64,000 nucleotides of DNA from Trema orientale (GCA_002914845.1 JXTC01000036.1:876044-940043); one strand, 5' to 3'. Positions 23,879-36,267 are shown, counted from the stretch's first letter. Numbers and translations: made by a program. The notes: generated by a model not told the origin, from the sequence alone.

Positions 23879-24613
23879 GGCCACGTTTGAAATACATGAT
23901 AAGGATAAGATTGGATTGGATCAAATTAATCACATATTTTGTGCATTACATGAGATGTATTGGATTAGATTAAAATAATCTACTCCAAAAATAATACCCT
24001 TAAAATGAGAATAATCTTATCCTCTTAAGAATTTGAGATTTGGAGTAATTAGGAATTTAGTAATAATAGAATGTTTTTGAAATAGTAAAAAATGGTTTTT
24101 TTTTATTAAACTTTAAAAGTAGTATTTTCTAAATTAACTTTTAAAAGTGGTAAAACTAGAAATGGTATTTTTCGAAATCTTTTTTAGAAGTGGTTTTTTA
24201 CAAATACTTATATAAAAATGATATTTTTTTAAAATAAAGTCTTAAAAGTGGTATTATTCGAAATAGGTTTTAAAAGTGATATTGTCAAAATATTTTTAAA
24301 AGTGGTATTTCCAAAAAAAAAATTTGAAATTGGTACTTTTGTAAATAAGTTTTTAAAATGGTATTTTTATAAAACTAATTTTTAAAAATAGTATTTTTCT
24401 AAATTAATTTTTAAAAGTTGTATTAGTCTATTAATCAAACCCTCAAAATTGTTATTTAGTTAAAACTATAAAACACACATGCTAATCCTAACATAACAAT
24501 AGCACACCAAACATGGGATAGGATTGAACTATAATCTTATTTTATCCTATCTTATCCAATTAAATCTAATCTTTTAAAATAGTCTAATCTTATCATGCAT
24601 ACCAAACGTAGTC
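23879..24613. mobile_element. Tourist-like (PIF/Harbinger) non-autonomous element
   Basis: The left end reads GGCCACGTTTGAAATACATG and the complement of the right end reads GACTACGTTTGGTATGCATG. Both are followed by GATAAG.ATTAGA-type sequence, so inverted similarity extends some 80 bp. TAA flanks both sides (23876-23878, 24614-24616), matching the 3-bp target of PIF/Harbinger elements. The interior 24060-24430 is a degenerate minisatellite built on a ~30-bp unit (TTTTAAAAGTGGTATTTTT). No coding sequence. Confidence 0.6.
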
Positions 24614-25079
24614 TAAGTGCTTTTCTTATTTTACTCTCAACGTGAAAAGTAAGGTAGTTGGTGAGAACTTATACTAGCAACCCTTAATACGTATTGAACT
24701 AAACAACAAATTAATCAAAATCATGTCTTCATGCAATAATTATTTTATTTTAATTCTCTGGTTGCGAAGTTAAAAAGGATTTGTCGACGTTGAATGTTCT
24801 AGTACATCAATGTTAAAACATCCCAATCATCTAACGTTTTACATTCTCTACTATTTATTAGTCTTTATAATAAAGTTTTAAGGCTGGGAATTTTTTTTTT
24901 TTTATAAATGAAATTGAGAGAAAATTTAATTCATTTTTAAAAAATTCCAAGAATCAATTTCGAGTTTATGTGTCGTTGAATTTGAATATCAAGAACCGAA
25001 ATAAAAAAAAAAAAAAAAAAAGAAAGCTCCCAACTAAAGGAATATTCTTATTTAGACTCAGGCCCATTTACTCACAAGA

Positions 25080-25620
25080 ATCTATATCTTTTACTTTTCC
25101 TTTTAGTGAGGCCTGGAAAAGATGCATAAGATGTTTAGACGTATGATAGGTACTCGACTAATGCCATTTCATGCCACATCTGTAATAAACATTTTCAGTA
25201 ATTTTCGAAGGTTTGTTCTATGAACTCTTTCTCTTTTCTTGTTTTTGCTTATTATTATTCCACTTTTGGTGGTGAGATGTGGCTTTCTTAAGATTTGGAG
25301 AATTATTACTATGAATACCGTAGTGTTGAAAATTTCTTCGACCAGGACTGCCTTTACGATCACATCTACGACTATCAGGCATCGTAGTATTTGCTTTTGG
25401 GATTGTTGTTGAACCAGTTGGACGCGATTCATGATTTCTTATTAAAAGTTCATTATTTTGTTCAGCCACAAAATGAATGAAATTAATTCAAAATATTTTA
25501 TAAATCCCACACTCTTGATATTACTAATGCAGGAGCACATCAGAGGCATGAAATGTGAAATATGTATTCTCTAATGTATCCTTGTTGGTAACCTTCTCCC
25601 CACACAATTTTAATTAAGAG
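25080..25620 (-). pseudogene. Copia gag C-terminal remnant
   Basis: On the minus strand the order of a plant copia gag end is preserved. Near 25600-25540 is a degenerate EYIFHISCL..CAPA (family: TFHASNVLLQQQ). Then come KYFELISFI and, at 25469 downward, AEQNNELLIRNHESRPTGST. A basic GRR..HYG..SNN stretch follows, and at about 25180-25150 YYRCGMKWH, a CCHC-knuckle start, then TSKHLMHLFQAS. Stops and one frameshift interrupt it. No LTR was found beside it, so it is an isolated fragment of the family also seen at 1-490. Confidence 0.65.
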
Positions 25621-26240
25621 ATAATTTTAAATGTTGTTGAATTAAACTCACGGATTGATTTAAAATTTTGCAAACGCAAATGTATCAAGTCATATAGCTT
25701 TTGGCAAAATTACAGCTTTTTTGGTCATATCTTTCATTTAAATTTTGCTAAAAGACAAATAGATCTTTTATCGTTAAGTATTCAAATTCAATCCTTCATG
25801 AAAATTATGTCAAAGGAAAATCATTGCTTTTGCACGATCCTGAACAGATGCTTCGTTATATTCTGTAATTGTATTCCCAAAGTTTATGGCATCAAAGTGG
25901 ATCTTAGCATCTAGAATCTATGACAAATAATAATCACCCCAAATATTGAGAGCAACAAATTCAAGCTTTGTAAGATTTGCCATTTTCAAAATTCTATTAC
26001 ATCACAAATGCAGTTATTTGGTTAGAATATATAAATTATCTTACAAAGCAATAATTATAAAATACTATAAAAGTTTGCAGAAATATGATATTTATAATTA
26101 CGTTTTGGTACTTCATACATCTGAATTATATTAACTTAAAGACATATAATAATCAAGCAATATACTTTAATTAAACTTCTATATCAATTATACAGCAAAT
26201 AAAACAAACAAATAATATGATGCATAATAAGCATGTAATA

Positions 26241-26949
26241 CTCTAAGATCAAAACTTTATGTGGAGAACCTTTCATGGTATTTTACCGGTGGCTAATAGT
26301 TTGGCAAATCGGGGAATTAGTTGTCCGAATATATGTTTTCGTTGTGGCAATGCAAATGAGGATATTGCTTATGCATTATTTTTCTGTCTTTATACGATGG
26401 CTTGTTGGTTAGAGAGCCCTTGGTATGATATTTTTTGTAGATGCTTGGATGAACACCATGAGACTTTATTGATGCTTGGATAAATACCATGAGGCTTTAA
26501 TTGCAGTTTCTGTTGTCGGAACTTGATAAGAGTAGTTTTGAAACTCTTGCGGTGGTGTTGTGGCAACTTTGGAATGAGCGGAACCATGCTAAGCATGGTC
26601 TTCAGTGCCTTAGTCCTTCGGAGGTTCGGGAATTTGCAGGTAGATACATCTTCGAGTTTCAAGAAGCATTTCGAAGGATTGAGATTTTTGAAGTGCTTCG
26701 AGTGGACAAACAAGCTCATTGGAAGCTACATGCCCCTGGAAAGTTAAAACTGAATGTTGGTTCTTGTTGCTTTGTTGGTAGAGATAACAACAAAGTAGCT
26801 CATTCACTTGCTAAAGCTTTTTTTTCGTGAGTATTTTTCTTTGATGTCCTTTGATGTTTTGCTTCCTTGTATAGCCCATTTGGTGGCTGATGACATTGAG
26901 CATTAATAATATTTCACAGAAGCCTTTGTCCCCCAAAAAAAAAAAAAAA
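26241..26949 (+). mobile_element. 5'-truncated LINE insertion with poly(A) and 12-bp TSD
   Basis: A retroposon of about 709 bp ends in an A-run (about 26936-26950) and is bracketed by AAGCATGTAATA at 26229-26240 and 26950-26961. The last As of the tail overlap the repeat. Inside are decayed C-terminal pieces of a plant non-LTR element polyprotein. A 28-bp internal tandem duplication (GATGCTTGGAT.AA.ACCATGAG) lies at 26440-26496. Severe 5' truncation, an A-tail and a direct repeat of this length are the hallmarks of target-primed reverse transcription. Confidence 0.82.
26259..26886 (+). pseudogene. LINE zf-RVT / RNase H C-terminal remnant
   Basis: At 26259-26483 the frame reads WRTFHGILPVANSLANRG.., then CFRCGNANEDIAYALFFC. 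This is the zinc-binding reverse-transcriptase (zf-RVT) domain that follows RT in plant LINEs. At 26501-26830 come VVLWQLWNERNHAKHG and then HAPGKLKLNVGSC, the entry to the RNase H-like domain. It jumps directly to RDNNKVAHSLAKA, so nearly the whole RNase H core, including its acidic residues, is deleted. After a stop, another frame gives IAHLVADDIEH, a typical C-terminus. It is not functional. Confidence 0.75.
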
Positions 26950-27556
26950 AAGCATGTAATAATTATCATTCAACCATTTTTCTTTCCCATAAGATTAATT
27001 AGAGTAATTAAAACTTTAAACTGAGAGCTTATACAAATATTCAATACATAAAAGGGTACTAAGTGAAAGATCCAAATCGTAGGAATGCACCAAAAGAAAA
27101 AATAGTAGCACATTTTTTCCAAGAAAAGAAAATATGATTTGTGCTTAATCCTCTCTTCGTTTTTGTAAATAATTAAATATAAGCCTACCCTCTTTTTTTT
27201 CAACTACACATCTTAATTGCATTCAGAGACATCTCTCTTATTATTACTAATAGTGAATTAAATTCTCTCTTTTTTTGCTTAGATGTATGTACTTTTAACA
27301 TATAACTTAGCTTAACGATTATAATACCTATTGCCAGTTACTTATATATCTTCACAAAATTACTGTGGTACTTTTTTTTTTTAATAAACGGAATTACTTT
27401 TACCTAAGAAAAGAAAGCCAGCACCTTAAAATAGAAATATATTTATCTATATCTATAGTGTATATATGTATATATGTCTATAGTACATATATTATAGAAG
27501 AACGAATATGGCTCGGGATGATAGTTGGAGTTCTTCGACGTGCATGTTTATTTAAT

Positions 27557-27801
27557 GGTTACTAATTCAGTAGGTATTTTTTTTTTACCTATGTGTCGGT
27601 TTCTTTTTTTAGCCGTTGGATCATCATCTAATAGTAATCTAACGGCTATAATGGTATGCATAAAAAGACGTGCATCATTAATGCTATTTCTCTCTTTTAT
27701 ATTTTACAATAAAAAAATATGCATGATAAATTTTTATTAGTCAAAATGATACCTATGTGTAGGTAAAAAAAAAAAAAGAAATACCTACTGGATTGGTACC
27801 C
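27557..27801. mobile_element. MITE family A, copy 3, best-defined, 9-bp TSD
   Basis: A 245-bp element begins GGTTACTAATTCAGTAGGTA and ends with the complementary TACCTACTGGATTGGTACCC. It is flanked by perfect 9-bp direct repeats TTATTTAAT (27548-27556 and 27802-27810). The interior carries AGCCGTTGGATC, a complementary TCTAACGGCT, and the shared AAAAGACGTGCATCATTAATG block. The 9-bp duplication in non-repetitive flanks fixes the ends for the whole family and suggests Mutator-type mobilisation. Confidence 0.87.
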
Positions 27802-27810
27802 TTATTTAAT

Positions 27811-28399
27811 TATCTACTTATTTATATATTATTCATTTTCTCTTTATTTGTCTGGATTAGATTCTGGGCTTATTTTTATTAGGCCAAGTCCACAATTCTT
27901 TTTTCTAAGGAGTTTCTAATACTTCTGCTTACAAAAATAAAAAAGAATTACAAAAATATGATGGATCAGATTTTTTTCTAATTCCCGTACCATTTTTTTA
28001 AGGAAAAAAAAATATTTTTAAAATGATTACTAATTACTAATGTTTGAAAACTAGTTACCGGTTATCAGTTACTAGTTATATACCTATCATAAATATATTT
28101 GGTTACTATTACCAGTGCTTGAAAATTAGTTACTGGTTACTAGTTACCATTTTAAAAAATGGTATTTTTCTAAAATAATTTTAAAAAATAGTATCTTTTT
28201 AAAAAATATAATTCCAGATCTAGAAAAAATTGAGTCCATCATATTTTTCCAATTCTATTCTAAAAAAGTCATACGTAGCCTAATTCTCACTTTTATTTTT
28301 CGGCAATTATTTTTTCAGTATTTTGATGTAAAGGACGCTACAGTTTCTTATTCACTCAAGAGGTATTTCTACATGTTAAGTCAGGCTACTTGTTTGTTA
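27811..28399. other. Low-complexity AT-rich stretch
   Basis: No gene. It holds a GTTACTAGTTACC-type iteration (28025-28150), also seen at 61540-62160, and a short run of the TTTTAAAAA.GGTATTTTT unit (28150-28210) resembling the minisatellite at 24060-24430. Confidence 0.4.
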
Positions 28400-29476
28400 T
28401 GACAGAACGCCCAATTTGCAGAACTTTAAACAAATAGTTGGAAAACATAAAGAAGAAACACACAGCTATTTATAGTGGTTCAATACAACTAAGTTGTGTC
28501 TACATCCACAGGACCTGGTCCAGCAAGCAAACAATCCACTATAAATAAGAATAAAGTACAAATACAGGTCTTATATAAAAATTTATAACTCCCTTCTAGT
28601 TTGTCATTGATTTGGACTCTGATTTCCTCCGTGGGTTTGCTTCTTCAACCTTGTGCTGAATTCTCTTCAGCTGCCGTTGATGAGCTTCCCAGCTCTGGCA
28701 ATAACAAGCTGTTTCTTCTTGAAATCAGGTAGCCATGGAGCTCCACCTTCTCACCAGAATCAATGATAGACACTATGGACAAAGGACATACTTAGAGCTA
28801 AATACACAAAACTCTAAGAGAAAGAAACTTGCTCCTAAAGCAAGAAGGCCTCAAAATATCTTTCTGAAAGTAATACACAAAAGACCTCTCAACCATCTAA
28901 AAAGAAGCTTCCTATTTATATAGGAAAGTACATCGTGACTCAGCTCAAATGACAGTTGTTATCGCAATGTCTAAACATCCAGTAACACAGATATATCACA
29001 CAAATTCATATCTACAGGTGGCATCTTAATAAAATAATCAAGCACGCTGATTTGATACACAAATACCAAATGAACTTAGATCTAAAGGTGTCATCTTGAT
29101 TAAATAATTAGTCACACAACTAAAACACACAAAGTTAAACTTCACTTGAAAAGGTCAAACGTAAATGTGTCATCTTGATGACACAGGCTGAGACATAGTT
29201 TTGACAAACAAGAGCTCAATTCCCAACTAATGACTATGGACATATTAAACTAATTGTCTAGACAGGCAGACCACCAGACTTAACACCTAACCATTGAAAC
29301 CAGTTTGGAGAAGATCTTCAGAATTTCAGCTGCTTCGGTTGAATGCTTTATCAAAACATTCTTGGAGCACGATTACACAGAATAACACATACATACACAA
29401 GACTGAAAATACAACTGAAATAAAACTTGAAATATTATTCATTACATTGTAATAAAATCATAAGGTGCCAAACACA
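28400..29476 (-). mobile_element. Copia-like LTR, minus orientation, truncated element
   Basis: The plus strand runs from TGACAGAACG to GCCAAACACA. Read on the minus strand, the LTR starts TGTGTTTGGCACC and is directly preceded by AGTGCAAGTGGAAGAT, the purine-rich junction commonly found before the 3' LTR of plant copia elements. Near its minus-strand middle is TATATAAATAG (plus 28911-28922), a plausible LTR promoter. Toward its minus-strand 3' end comes CTACATCCACAGG (complement), as expected for this LTR type. No element body follows, so only the 3' LTR survives. The boundaries are inferred from motifs, not from a second LTR. Confidence 0.5.
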
Positions 29477-31384
29477 ATCTTCCACTTGCACTAACACTAC
29501 ACTATAAAGGTTTTTCCTTTTTAAAAAACAAAAACTTAACACGTGCCCATTGATATAACTTACAGGTATTATTTCTCTTATTTTTCTTTTTGGTGATTTT
29601 TTTTTTCAGAGATTCGATTTCTATCCAAATCTCTCAGCCAACTTCCTCCTGGTCACCTTATATCTATCGAACTTTTTTGTTATTTAGTTGTACCGATCAG
29701 TTATCCAGATTGCGTCCCTCTTGTTTGCTCTCGTACTCTGTCCATCGGGAGCCACTTTGTATTACAGGTCTTATTTGACTTATGATCTCAAGGATATTAA
29801 CTCATTGGTTGAATTTTTCTTTTAGATGCATGTTGATTTAACGAAACCATTCTACTCGATGTATATTTTCTTTAATTTGTTGCTAGATGCATATTCATTT
29901 AAAAAGACCTTTCTGCATGATGTTTATTTTATTTTTCTGTAATTTATATATGAAAATACATGACAAATCTACTTGTTTTAGTTTGGATGTTTGCTTATTT
30001 ATGTACTTTCATTGAAACAAGGATTAGGAATGGATCTACGGTACTTTGTTAACCTTGATGTAATTTCATATAGAAGACAGTTTAATTTACTTCTGATTTA
30101 CGTGTTTGCTTAATTTGTACTTTCATATAACTATATTTTTGCCCTTTTTTGTTTTTGCGGCTGTTGATGATGGTCAAGAATTATGCTTGGAGGTATTGTG
30201 TTGACACCCTGATGTAATATAGAATTGCAGAACTTAATGAGAAAGGTTCTTGTATAGGCATTAGTGAGTGATAATATATTTAATAAAAATTACGTACTGC
30301 CATGAGTTGTGTTCATTATTATTTGATTATTATGGAATTTTTTTCCAGATTTGCTCCTATAGTAAATTCTGATATTTACCAGTTCTTAAATTTGAGTGTT
30401 TTTACTTTCTCCTGTTGTGAATCTATATTTTTGTTATTGTGTTGATGGATGGAATGCAAGAAAAGAATTGTTTACTTTCCTATTGCTATATTTCTTTTCT
30501 TTACTTACATAAATCAATCTAATTTCTCCAAAATAAACTTAATAGGCTAAACATTTGTAGTCTAAAGCCCAAACTTAGTTAATGGGCAACATAAAGGCCT
30601 AAAGCTAATTATACGAATGCTCAATAACAATAGAGAAACAATATTTACAAAAGAAGTTTTCATTTAAAATCGGAAACCAATAGACATGAAATATAGAAAA
30701 CCTAGTTGAAAAAAAGACTTATAGCAAATATATATCTATACAAGTTATCCAGCAAAAGAAATACACATGTACAAGCAATTGTGGGGGAGACACTTGTATA
30801 AGCATGAGAGATTAAGAAAAATAAAAAATATTAAAAGACCCAAGTTGCTGGATCAAAAGCACGACTCCAAGTTCATTGCCCTTTCTATATATTCTAGTAA
30901 ACTAGTAGATATGTCCATCTCCTTTTTTTAACAGTAATGTTTTTATTTTATATTATATTTGTACATGCTTATTATTTCTTCTGAGCATAAGGTTAGTTCC
31001 TTTTATTATTTTATTATATTACTTTATAAGAGATAATATTAATACACACGTGTTGCTCTAGAAATTAAGTAGATCTGTAGAAGTTCATACTATTTCGTCG
31101 TTTTCATTTGACTGCCTTCATCGCTCTTGGGCCAGGCCCAAATGTTATCAATGGTGGGACACACCAAAAATACCTTATAAATTTCGTGTTTTTCTTTTCT
31201 AGCTAAATATATTCATCTTCTTTTTTTTCCCCTAGCCAAATATAGGTCAATAATGTATGTGATGCTACTATATTTTTAACTCAAATTTATAACGTTGTTT
31301 CAACTCTTAATTACCAAGATATTGTAGAAGTAACACCAGTAGTTAATTAACGAATACGTGCCTATTAATACTAGTATATATATA
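29477..31384. other. Intergenic stretch with no recognised feature
   Basis: The sequence is T-rich with occasional ATG-led frames of fewer than 65 codons. I could not match any to a family. No terminal repeats, tRNA or conserved protein motif were recognised. Confidence 0.35.
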
Positions 31385-31620
31385 GGGCCATATAGAAATA
31401 TGACCAAATTTTAGGCCCAATTTAAATAAATGTTCATTTGTCAAATGTTATAGCAAAATGTCCGGTATATATGCTTATATACCAAGTATAAAACTTTATA
31501 TACCAAGTATAAAAAAGTATATACCTAGTATATTTCAGCACATTAACTAAAATTGGTAGATATGTTTATCTACCAAGTATAAAAATATATATACCTAGAC
31601 ATTTAGCTATAAATTTCTCA
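31385..31620 (+). repeat. Dispersed ~235-bp repeat, copy 1
   Basis: The copy starts GGGCCATATAGAAATATGAC and includes TAGCAAAATGTCCGGTATAT, then repeated TATATACCAAGTATAAAA units, TTCAG.ACA.TAACTAAAATTGG, and ACATTTAGCTATAAA. The same order is found at 43653-43890. It is non-coding, and its class is unresolved since no convincing inverted ends were found. Confidence 0.65.
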
Positions 31621-34131
31621 TATATATACATATATATAATGTTTTAGCGATGTTGGGCTTTAACGTTAGTTAACATTGGGCTTTGGAGCAAGAAATATTA
31701 TTGGGCCAGTTAACTATTGCGTGCACTAAAAAATATATATTTTGACTCTGCAGGAGTGGAGATTCAAACTTAGGACACTCCATATTGGAATGAAGTATGG
31801 TTATTTTTACTAGATTGAGCGTACGACCACTCTTAAACTAAATATATATTGACAAAAAAAAGTAAATTAAGGACAAAACTACAAAAAGAAAAAAAAAAAA
31901 AAGAAAAAAAAAGAATGTTGGACGATAACTTGCTTACTACCATAGAGTAGTATATAAGGCAAAGTACCTTTACAATCCCTAATTTTTAAGAGTGATCATT
32001 TACCTCGTCACATTTAAAATTTTACTCACCCGCCACATTTTTTGTAAATGTAGCCCTATTTTAATAAATATAGTGTTGTTTTTCCCCAAATTTACAAATT
32101 TGATATCAATTTGCCCCGCTGAAAGTATGTAAATATGGGTAAGGAAAGTTTTTGGTTTCTTTATCGAAAATAATACTCATTTGAAATAAATGATGTTTTA
32201 TACAAATGAGATTATTGAAATATTTCCTATATTTTTTTTATCTTAATTGTAAAAATTTGTGTGTATTTATACGCAAATTTGAAAACATAGTGACTTTATC
32301 TCCTTTAATTTATTCTCTCTTGTTTAGTGGGGCCCAATATCTAGTAGATAAGATAACATTTTTTTTATATCATTTGCTAACTGGGGTAAAGTGACATAAT
32401 ATTTGCAAAAATTAGGGCAAATAAAGATCGGAAAGGTAAAAATTTAGGCTTGTGGGCGAAATTTCAAATGTGAGGGAGTAAAAAGACTACTCTCAACAAA
32501 AGTGAGGGATTGTTTGGTATTTTATCCTTATATGTGTGTGTATATATATGTAAAATAGAAACTACACTCATGCCTTTTTTTTTACGAGCAAGTTAGGCTC
32601 AGTGGCAACTTTTTAGCGATAAGTACTGTTTTTATTTAGATTTTTTTCAAACTGTATTGGAATTTTCCTATTAAGATCACTCAGTGTGGGAACTGGGAAT
32701 GCGATGTTTTGTTAATTAATTGACTAATTTATTCTATTTTCACCCATGTAATGTTGTTATCTTTATCCTACAAATACCACTCCTTTCCCTATCCCCTCCC
32801 TAATCTATCTCCTAAACTCGCCATGTCTCCTCCTCCTCTTATCTTTTGGAATTACTGGTAACGTCGACCACCCGAAAATTTCCAAGCCTTAGAAGCTTTT
32901 TCTTCTTAGTGGCATCGATTGAATCCTTATGGTTGTTGACTTTTATTCTTGACAGAAAATGAGAATGGAATTAATTTGAAAAAAAATAATTTTAGTTTGA
33001 GAATATTTTCCGTCATGGAACTTAGCGCTTGTATAATGCTATATTATCATCCTATTTTGTCTCTAAAAAATAACTCTTTCAATTTTGGTTTTTGACTTTC
33101 GAAGTATCCCAAAATTGGTAATCAAACTGTATTTTCTATTGGAATTTGACTAAATAAATGAAATATAAAAGAAGCTAAAGTCTCACATCGGTTCAAGATG
33201 AAAAGAATGAAAGTTCGAGCATTATCTAAGGAGACTATCTCATTAGTTCTTAATCACTCTAATATATATATTTCAAGTATTTCCTTGTTCCTAATTACCC
33301 CAGTATATAGCATTTCAAGTATAATCCTCTTTTAGGAAAATTTCTTTTTAGTCTCTTTATGTTTTTCCTTTCAAAGAATAAGAAAGTATGAGTTCTCTTA
33401 TTTTCTTTGTGTAAGAGGATAGTTCTTTCAAAGAGTGAAGAAAGATGTGAGGAGGGATATTTATGAGGGTTTTTGTGAGAGAATGTTTGAAAGTATTGGA
33501 ATCATTAGGTAGAAAAGAGAGAAATCGATGTGACTGTATAAATTTTTTATATAATAGAATTTTTATCTGAGGGCAATGGTTTTTCTCCTAGTTTATGAGC
33601 TTTTCACTCAAATTCTTATGTTATGATGATTGATTTTATCCCTGATTTTATTTCTATGTTATTCTAATATTACTTTGAAGTGAGATCATAGGAACGACGA
33701 ATCTGAATTGGTCAGATTTCTAAACTTTTTATCTCAATTTTGGCCTTTAAACTTTTATATGTCCTACTCTACTATTATGAATATTGTTTTTGTCTCTGTT
33801 TTAGATCCTGGTATATAACAAGATCATTCAAGTGCAGACAAAAGTAGAGTTTTCATACTAAGTTTGGAACATACTAAAGTTCATAGACCAAAATGAGATT
33901 TGAGTTTTTGTTTAAATACTAAAAATTAATATGATTTAGCCCTTAATTAGAGTAATTACATGGTGAGTTGCATGTTTGGGTAGGCGACCTATTCTGGACA
34001 ATATAACAAAATATCTTAACCCAATCCATCCCACGGGTCTTTGTTTGGTGGGCACAGAGAAATGGAAATTATTCAAAAATCTATCTATTTTATAAATACC
34101 GTCATGCATAGTATATGCGGCACAGGTTAAG
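31621..34131. other. Intergenic stretch, possible SINE-like trace
   Basis: At 31740-31850 the minus strand shows GTGGTCGTACG and, about 70 bases later, AAGTTTGAATCTCC. These loosely resemble RNA polymerase III A and B boxes of a tRNA-derived SINE, but no tail or target repeat was seen. Near 33176 the words AGTCTCACATCGGTTCAAG resemble the ends of some small plant LTR elements. No protein-coding gene was recognised. Confidence 0.3.
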
Positions 34132-34200
34132 CTTGCTAAAAGGCCGGTTTGGGATTGCTTCTAGAGGACTTTTTTTGGCTTCTAAAAATAAAAATGTTAA
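34132..34200 (+). repeat. hAT-MITE-like terminal sequence
   Basis: AGGCCGGTTTGGGATTGCTT followed by CTAGAGGACTTTTTTTGGCTTCT resembles the 'GGGCCTGTTTGG..AGCTTC' end of common plant hAT-type MITEs. A comparable end, inverted, is at 41230-41291. The matching far end was not located, so this is a partial call. Confidence 0.3.
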
Positions 34201-34611
34201 ATATCTCACCTCATATCCTATTTTTTCAATACCATCTGGTGTAATATATGATTTGTCACCATACAAGTGGTGAATGATATTCAATTTATTTATGGTAAGT
34301 TTCAATTTATCAGTTGAATTGTGATAACTCATTTGCCACGTTAAGTAGTATTAAAAAAGTGATAAACTAAGTGGGATCCCTAGCATTATCCTTCTAAAAA
34401 TAGTTGAGAAATAAATGTAGAAAAGAGGTATTTCATAAAATATGTTTTTTGACATGCAGACGTAAATTGCCTTTTTAAGTAAAATCTACCGTGTAATAGC
34501 ATTTTTAAGTGAACTTTGAGATGTACGGTAAATGTTGTTCTAAAATGTATTCCAAATCTACCATTAGTATGTATGTTATATATATATACAAATTTATTTA
34601 TATATATATAT

Positions 34612-34766
34612 GGATACCAATCCAGTAGGTATTTTTTTTAATCTATCCATAGATATTATTTTGCCCCCACCCAAATTATAATAGCCGTTGGATAATGATC
34701 TAACGGCTAAAAAAAGAAATACATATAAAGAGATAAAAAATATATATATATATTGAATTGGGAACC
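34612..34766. mobile_element. MITE family A, copy 4, internally deleted
   Basis: This begins GGATACCAATCCAGTAGGTA and ends near TGAATTGGGAACC. The hairpin arms AGCCGTTGGAT and ATCTAACGGCT remain, but the GACGT..CATTAATG block and the right oligo-A/TACCTA segment are missing, leaving about 155 bp. It sits in (TA)n sequence, so a target duplication cannot be judged reliably. Confidence 0.6.
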
Positions 34767-34784
34767 ACATATATATATAGGGTC

Positions 34785-35995
34785 ATCACAACACTTCCAC
34801 ATGTCAAAACAAGATAGGCGGTTGCGAGGAAAACAACTCTTCCCACGTGTCTTGACAGGATTAGTGGTTGCAGAGATGACTCACTTAGTGTGTAGGGAAT
34901 AAACAGAAGTAATATAATAATGAAATAAATAAATAGACAAGGAAGTTAAATATTACTAGTTGACTAAGACGAATAAACCGACCATGGTGTTAACTAAAAG
35001 TTAGCAACAGAAATAAAGTACAGAAAAATAAATAGTTAAAAACTGACGAAGACGATACCATCCATATACCAGTTTTAGTTAATCAGAGTGGTTAGAATTA
35101 CGAGACGGTAAATCCAACCATATTATCGGAAGTAATAATAAATAACTAAAATTAAAGTGCTGAAATTTAAATAAAGCGATGTGACCGATTGCAAGGAAAA
35201 ACAACACAGATCACTAAATAAATGCGCACAATAATTAAAAGGGGAACAAAGTAACCGATCACACTAAAGGCAGCAATACAGATTATTTTACGGGGAAGGG
35301 GAAGCAGAATAATTGATCGCACTTAGAGTAGCAATACGAATTACCCGCCAAGGTAGAGATACAAGACAGATATATATATATACATATACATATTAAATAT
35401 AGAGAGTACAACTCTCGAACTTGTGCTACAGGTCAAGCATGAGATTGTGGAGAGTAGCTCGGTATCCAAAGATCTCTATGGTATGCAATATGTGATATTA
35501 CTAATCATAATAGTACAAGTACATATATGTAGATGTATAGGAATATATATATGTAAATGTGTGAAAGTTGAGACTTAGAGACCAAGTCTATAATATACAC
35601 GTGAGAGTGAGTGTTAATAAATAACAATGATATTAAAATAATTAGATAATAATAGTAATATAATAATGCTAATATATGTGAGTGTGGATATGTGCATGCA
35701 TACCAATGGACTTGTTGACCAAGTTTTGTGCAAATGATAACAAGATGAAGGTGATTAGATATATATGTAAGTGTGAAGATGCAAATGGCTACAAATGACC
35801 CGTGGCTTATAAAAGACTAAATGCATGCAAATGAAATGATGGTGTCAAGGTAGGAAGATGTGAGATATAACCTTGGTTTTAGCTAAAGACAAAAGAAAAT
35901 GATGACAATTGAATGATGAAGATGACCACGGATTGAAGATGATAGCAAAATAGTGGAAAATGATTAATAACTAAAGTGAAGGATATGTATATGTA
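34785..35995. repeat. Retroelement-like repeat stretch, unassigned
   Basis: The start (TCATCACAACACTTCCACATGTC..AGGCGGTTGCGAGGAAAAC) is the complement of the unit seen at 15960-16380. The following 600 bp repeats words such as AGCAATACAGATTA and CCGATYRCA(A/C), giving the look of a degenerate LTR. No coding sequence or element ends were identified. 35540-35995 is AT-rich with nothing recognised. Confidence 0.35.
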
Positions 35996-36004
35996 TATAT
36001 ATAT

Positions 36005-36249
36005 GGGCACCAATCCAATAGGTTTTTTTTTTTTTTTTTTACCTATGCATAGGTATCAATTTGGCCAATGAAAATTTTTCATGCACATTTTTTTATTATA
36101 AAAAGTAGGAGAGAGAAATAGTATTAATAATGCACGTCTTTTCATGTACCTCATTATATCCGTTGGATCTCCATTAGATGATGATCCAACGGTTAAAAAA
36201 AAATACCTACACATAGGTTAAAAAAAAAATACCTACTGAATTGGCAACC
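36005..36249. mobile_element. MITE family A, copy 5, opposite orientation
   Basis: A 245-bp element runs from GGGCACCAATCCAATAGG to TACCTACTGAATTGGCAACC. Its inner blocks are inverted relative to the copy at 27557 (the CATTAATG/GACGT block is read as AATAATGCACGTC, and CCGTTGGATC precedes GATCCAACGG). TATATATAT flanks both sides (35996-36004, 36250-36258), consistent with a 9-bp duplication. It ends 18 bp before the left end of the MULE. Confidence 0.8.
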
Positions 36250-36267
36250 TATATATATATACAGTCA

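Noticed and set aside
33176-33320. AGTCTCACATCGG word suggesting a small LTR (TRIM-like) element
   Set aside because: Only one short word was seen; no paired LTR, primer-binding site or target duplication was found.
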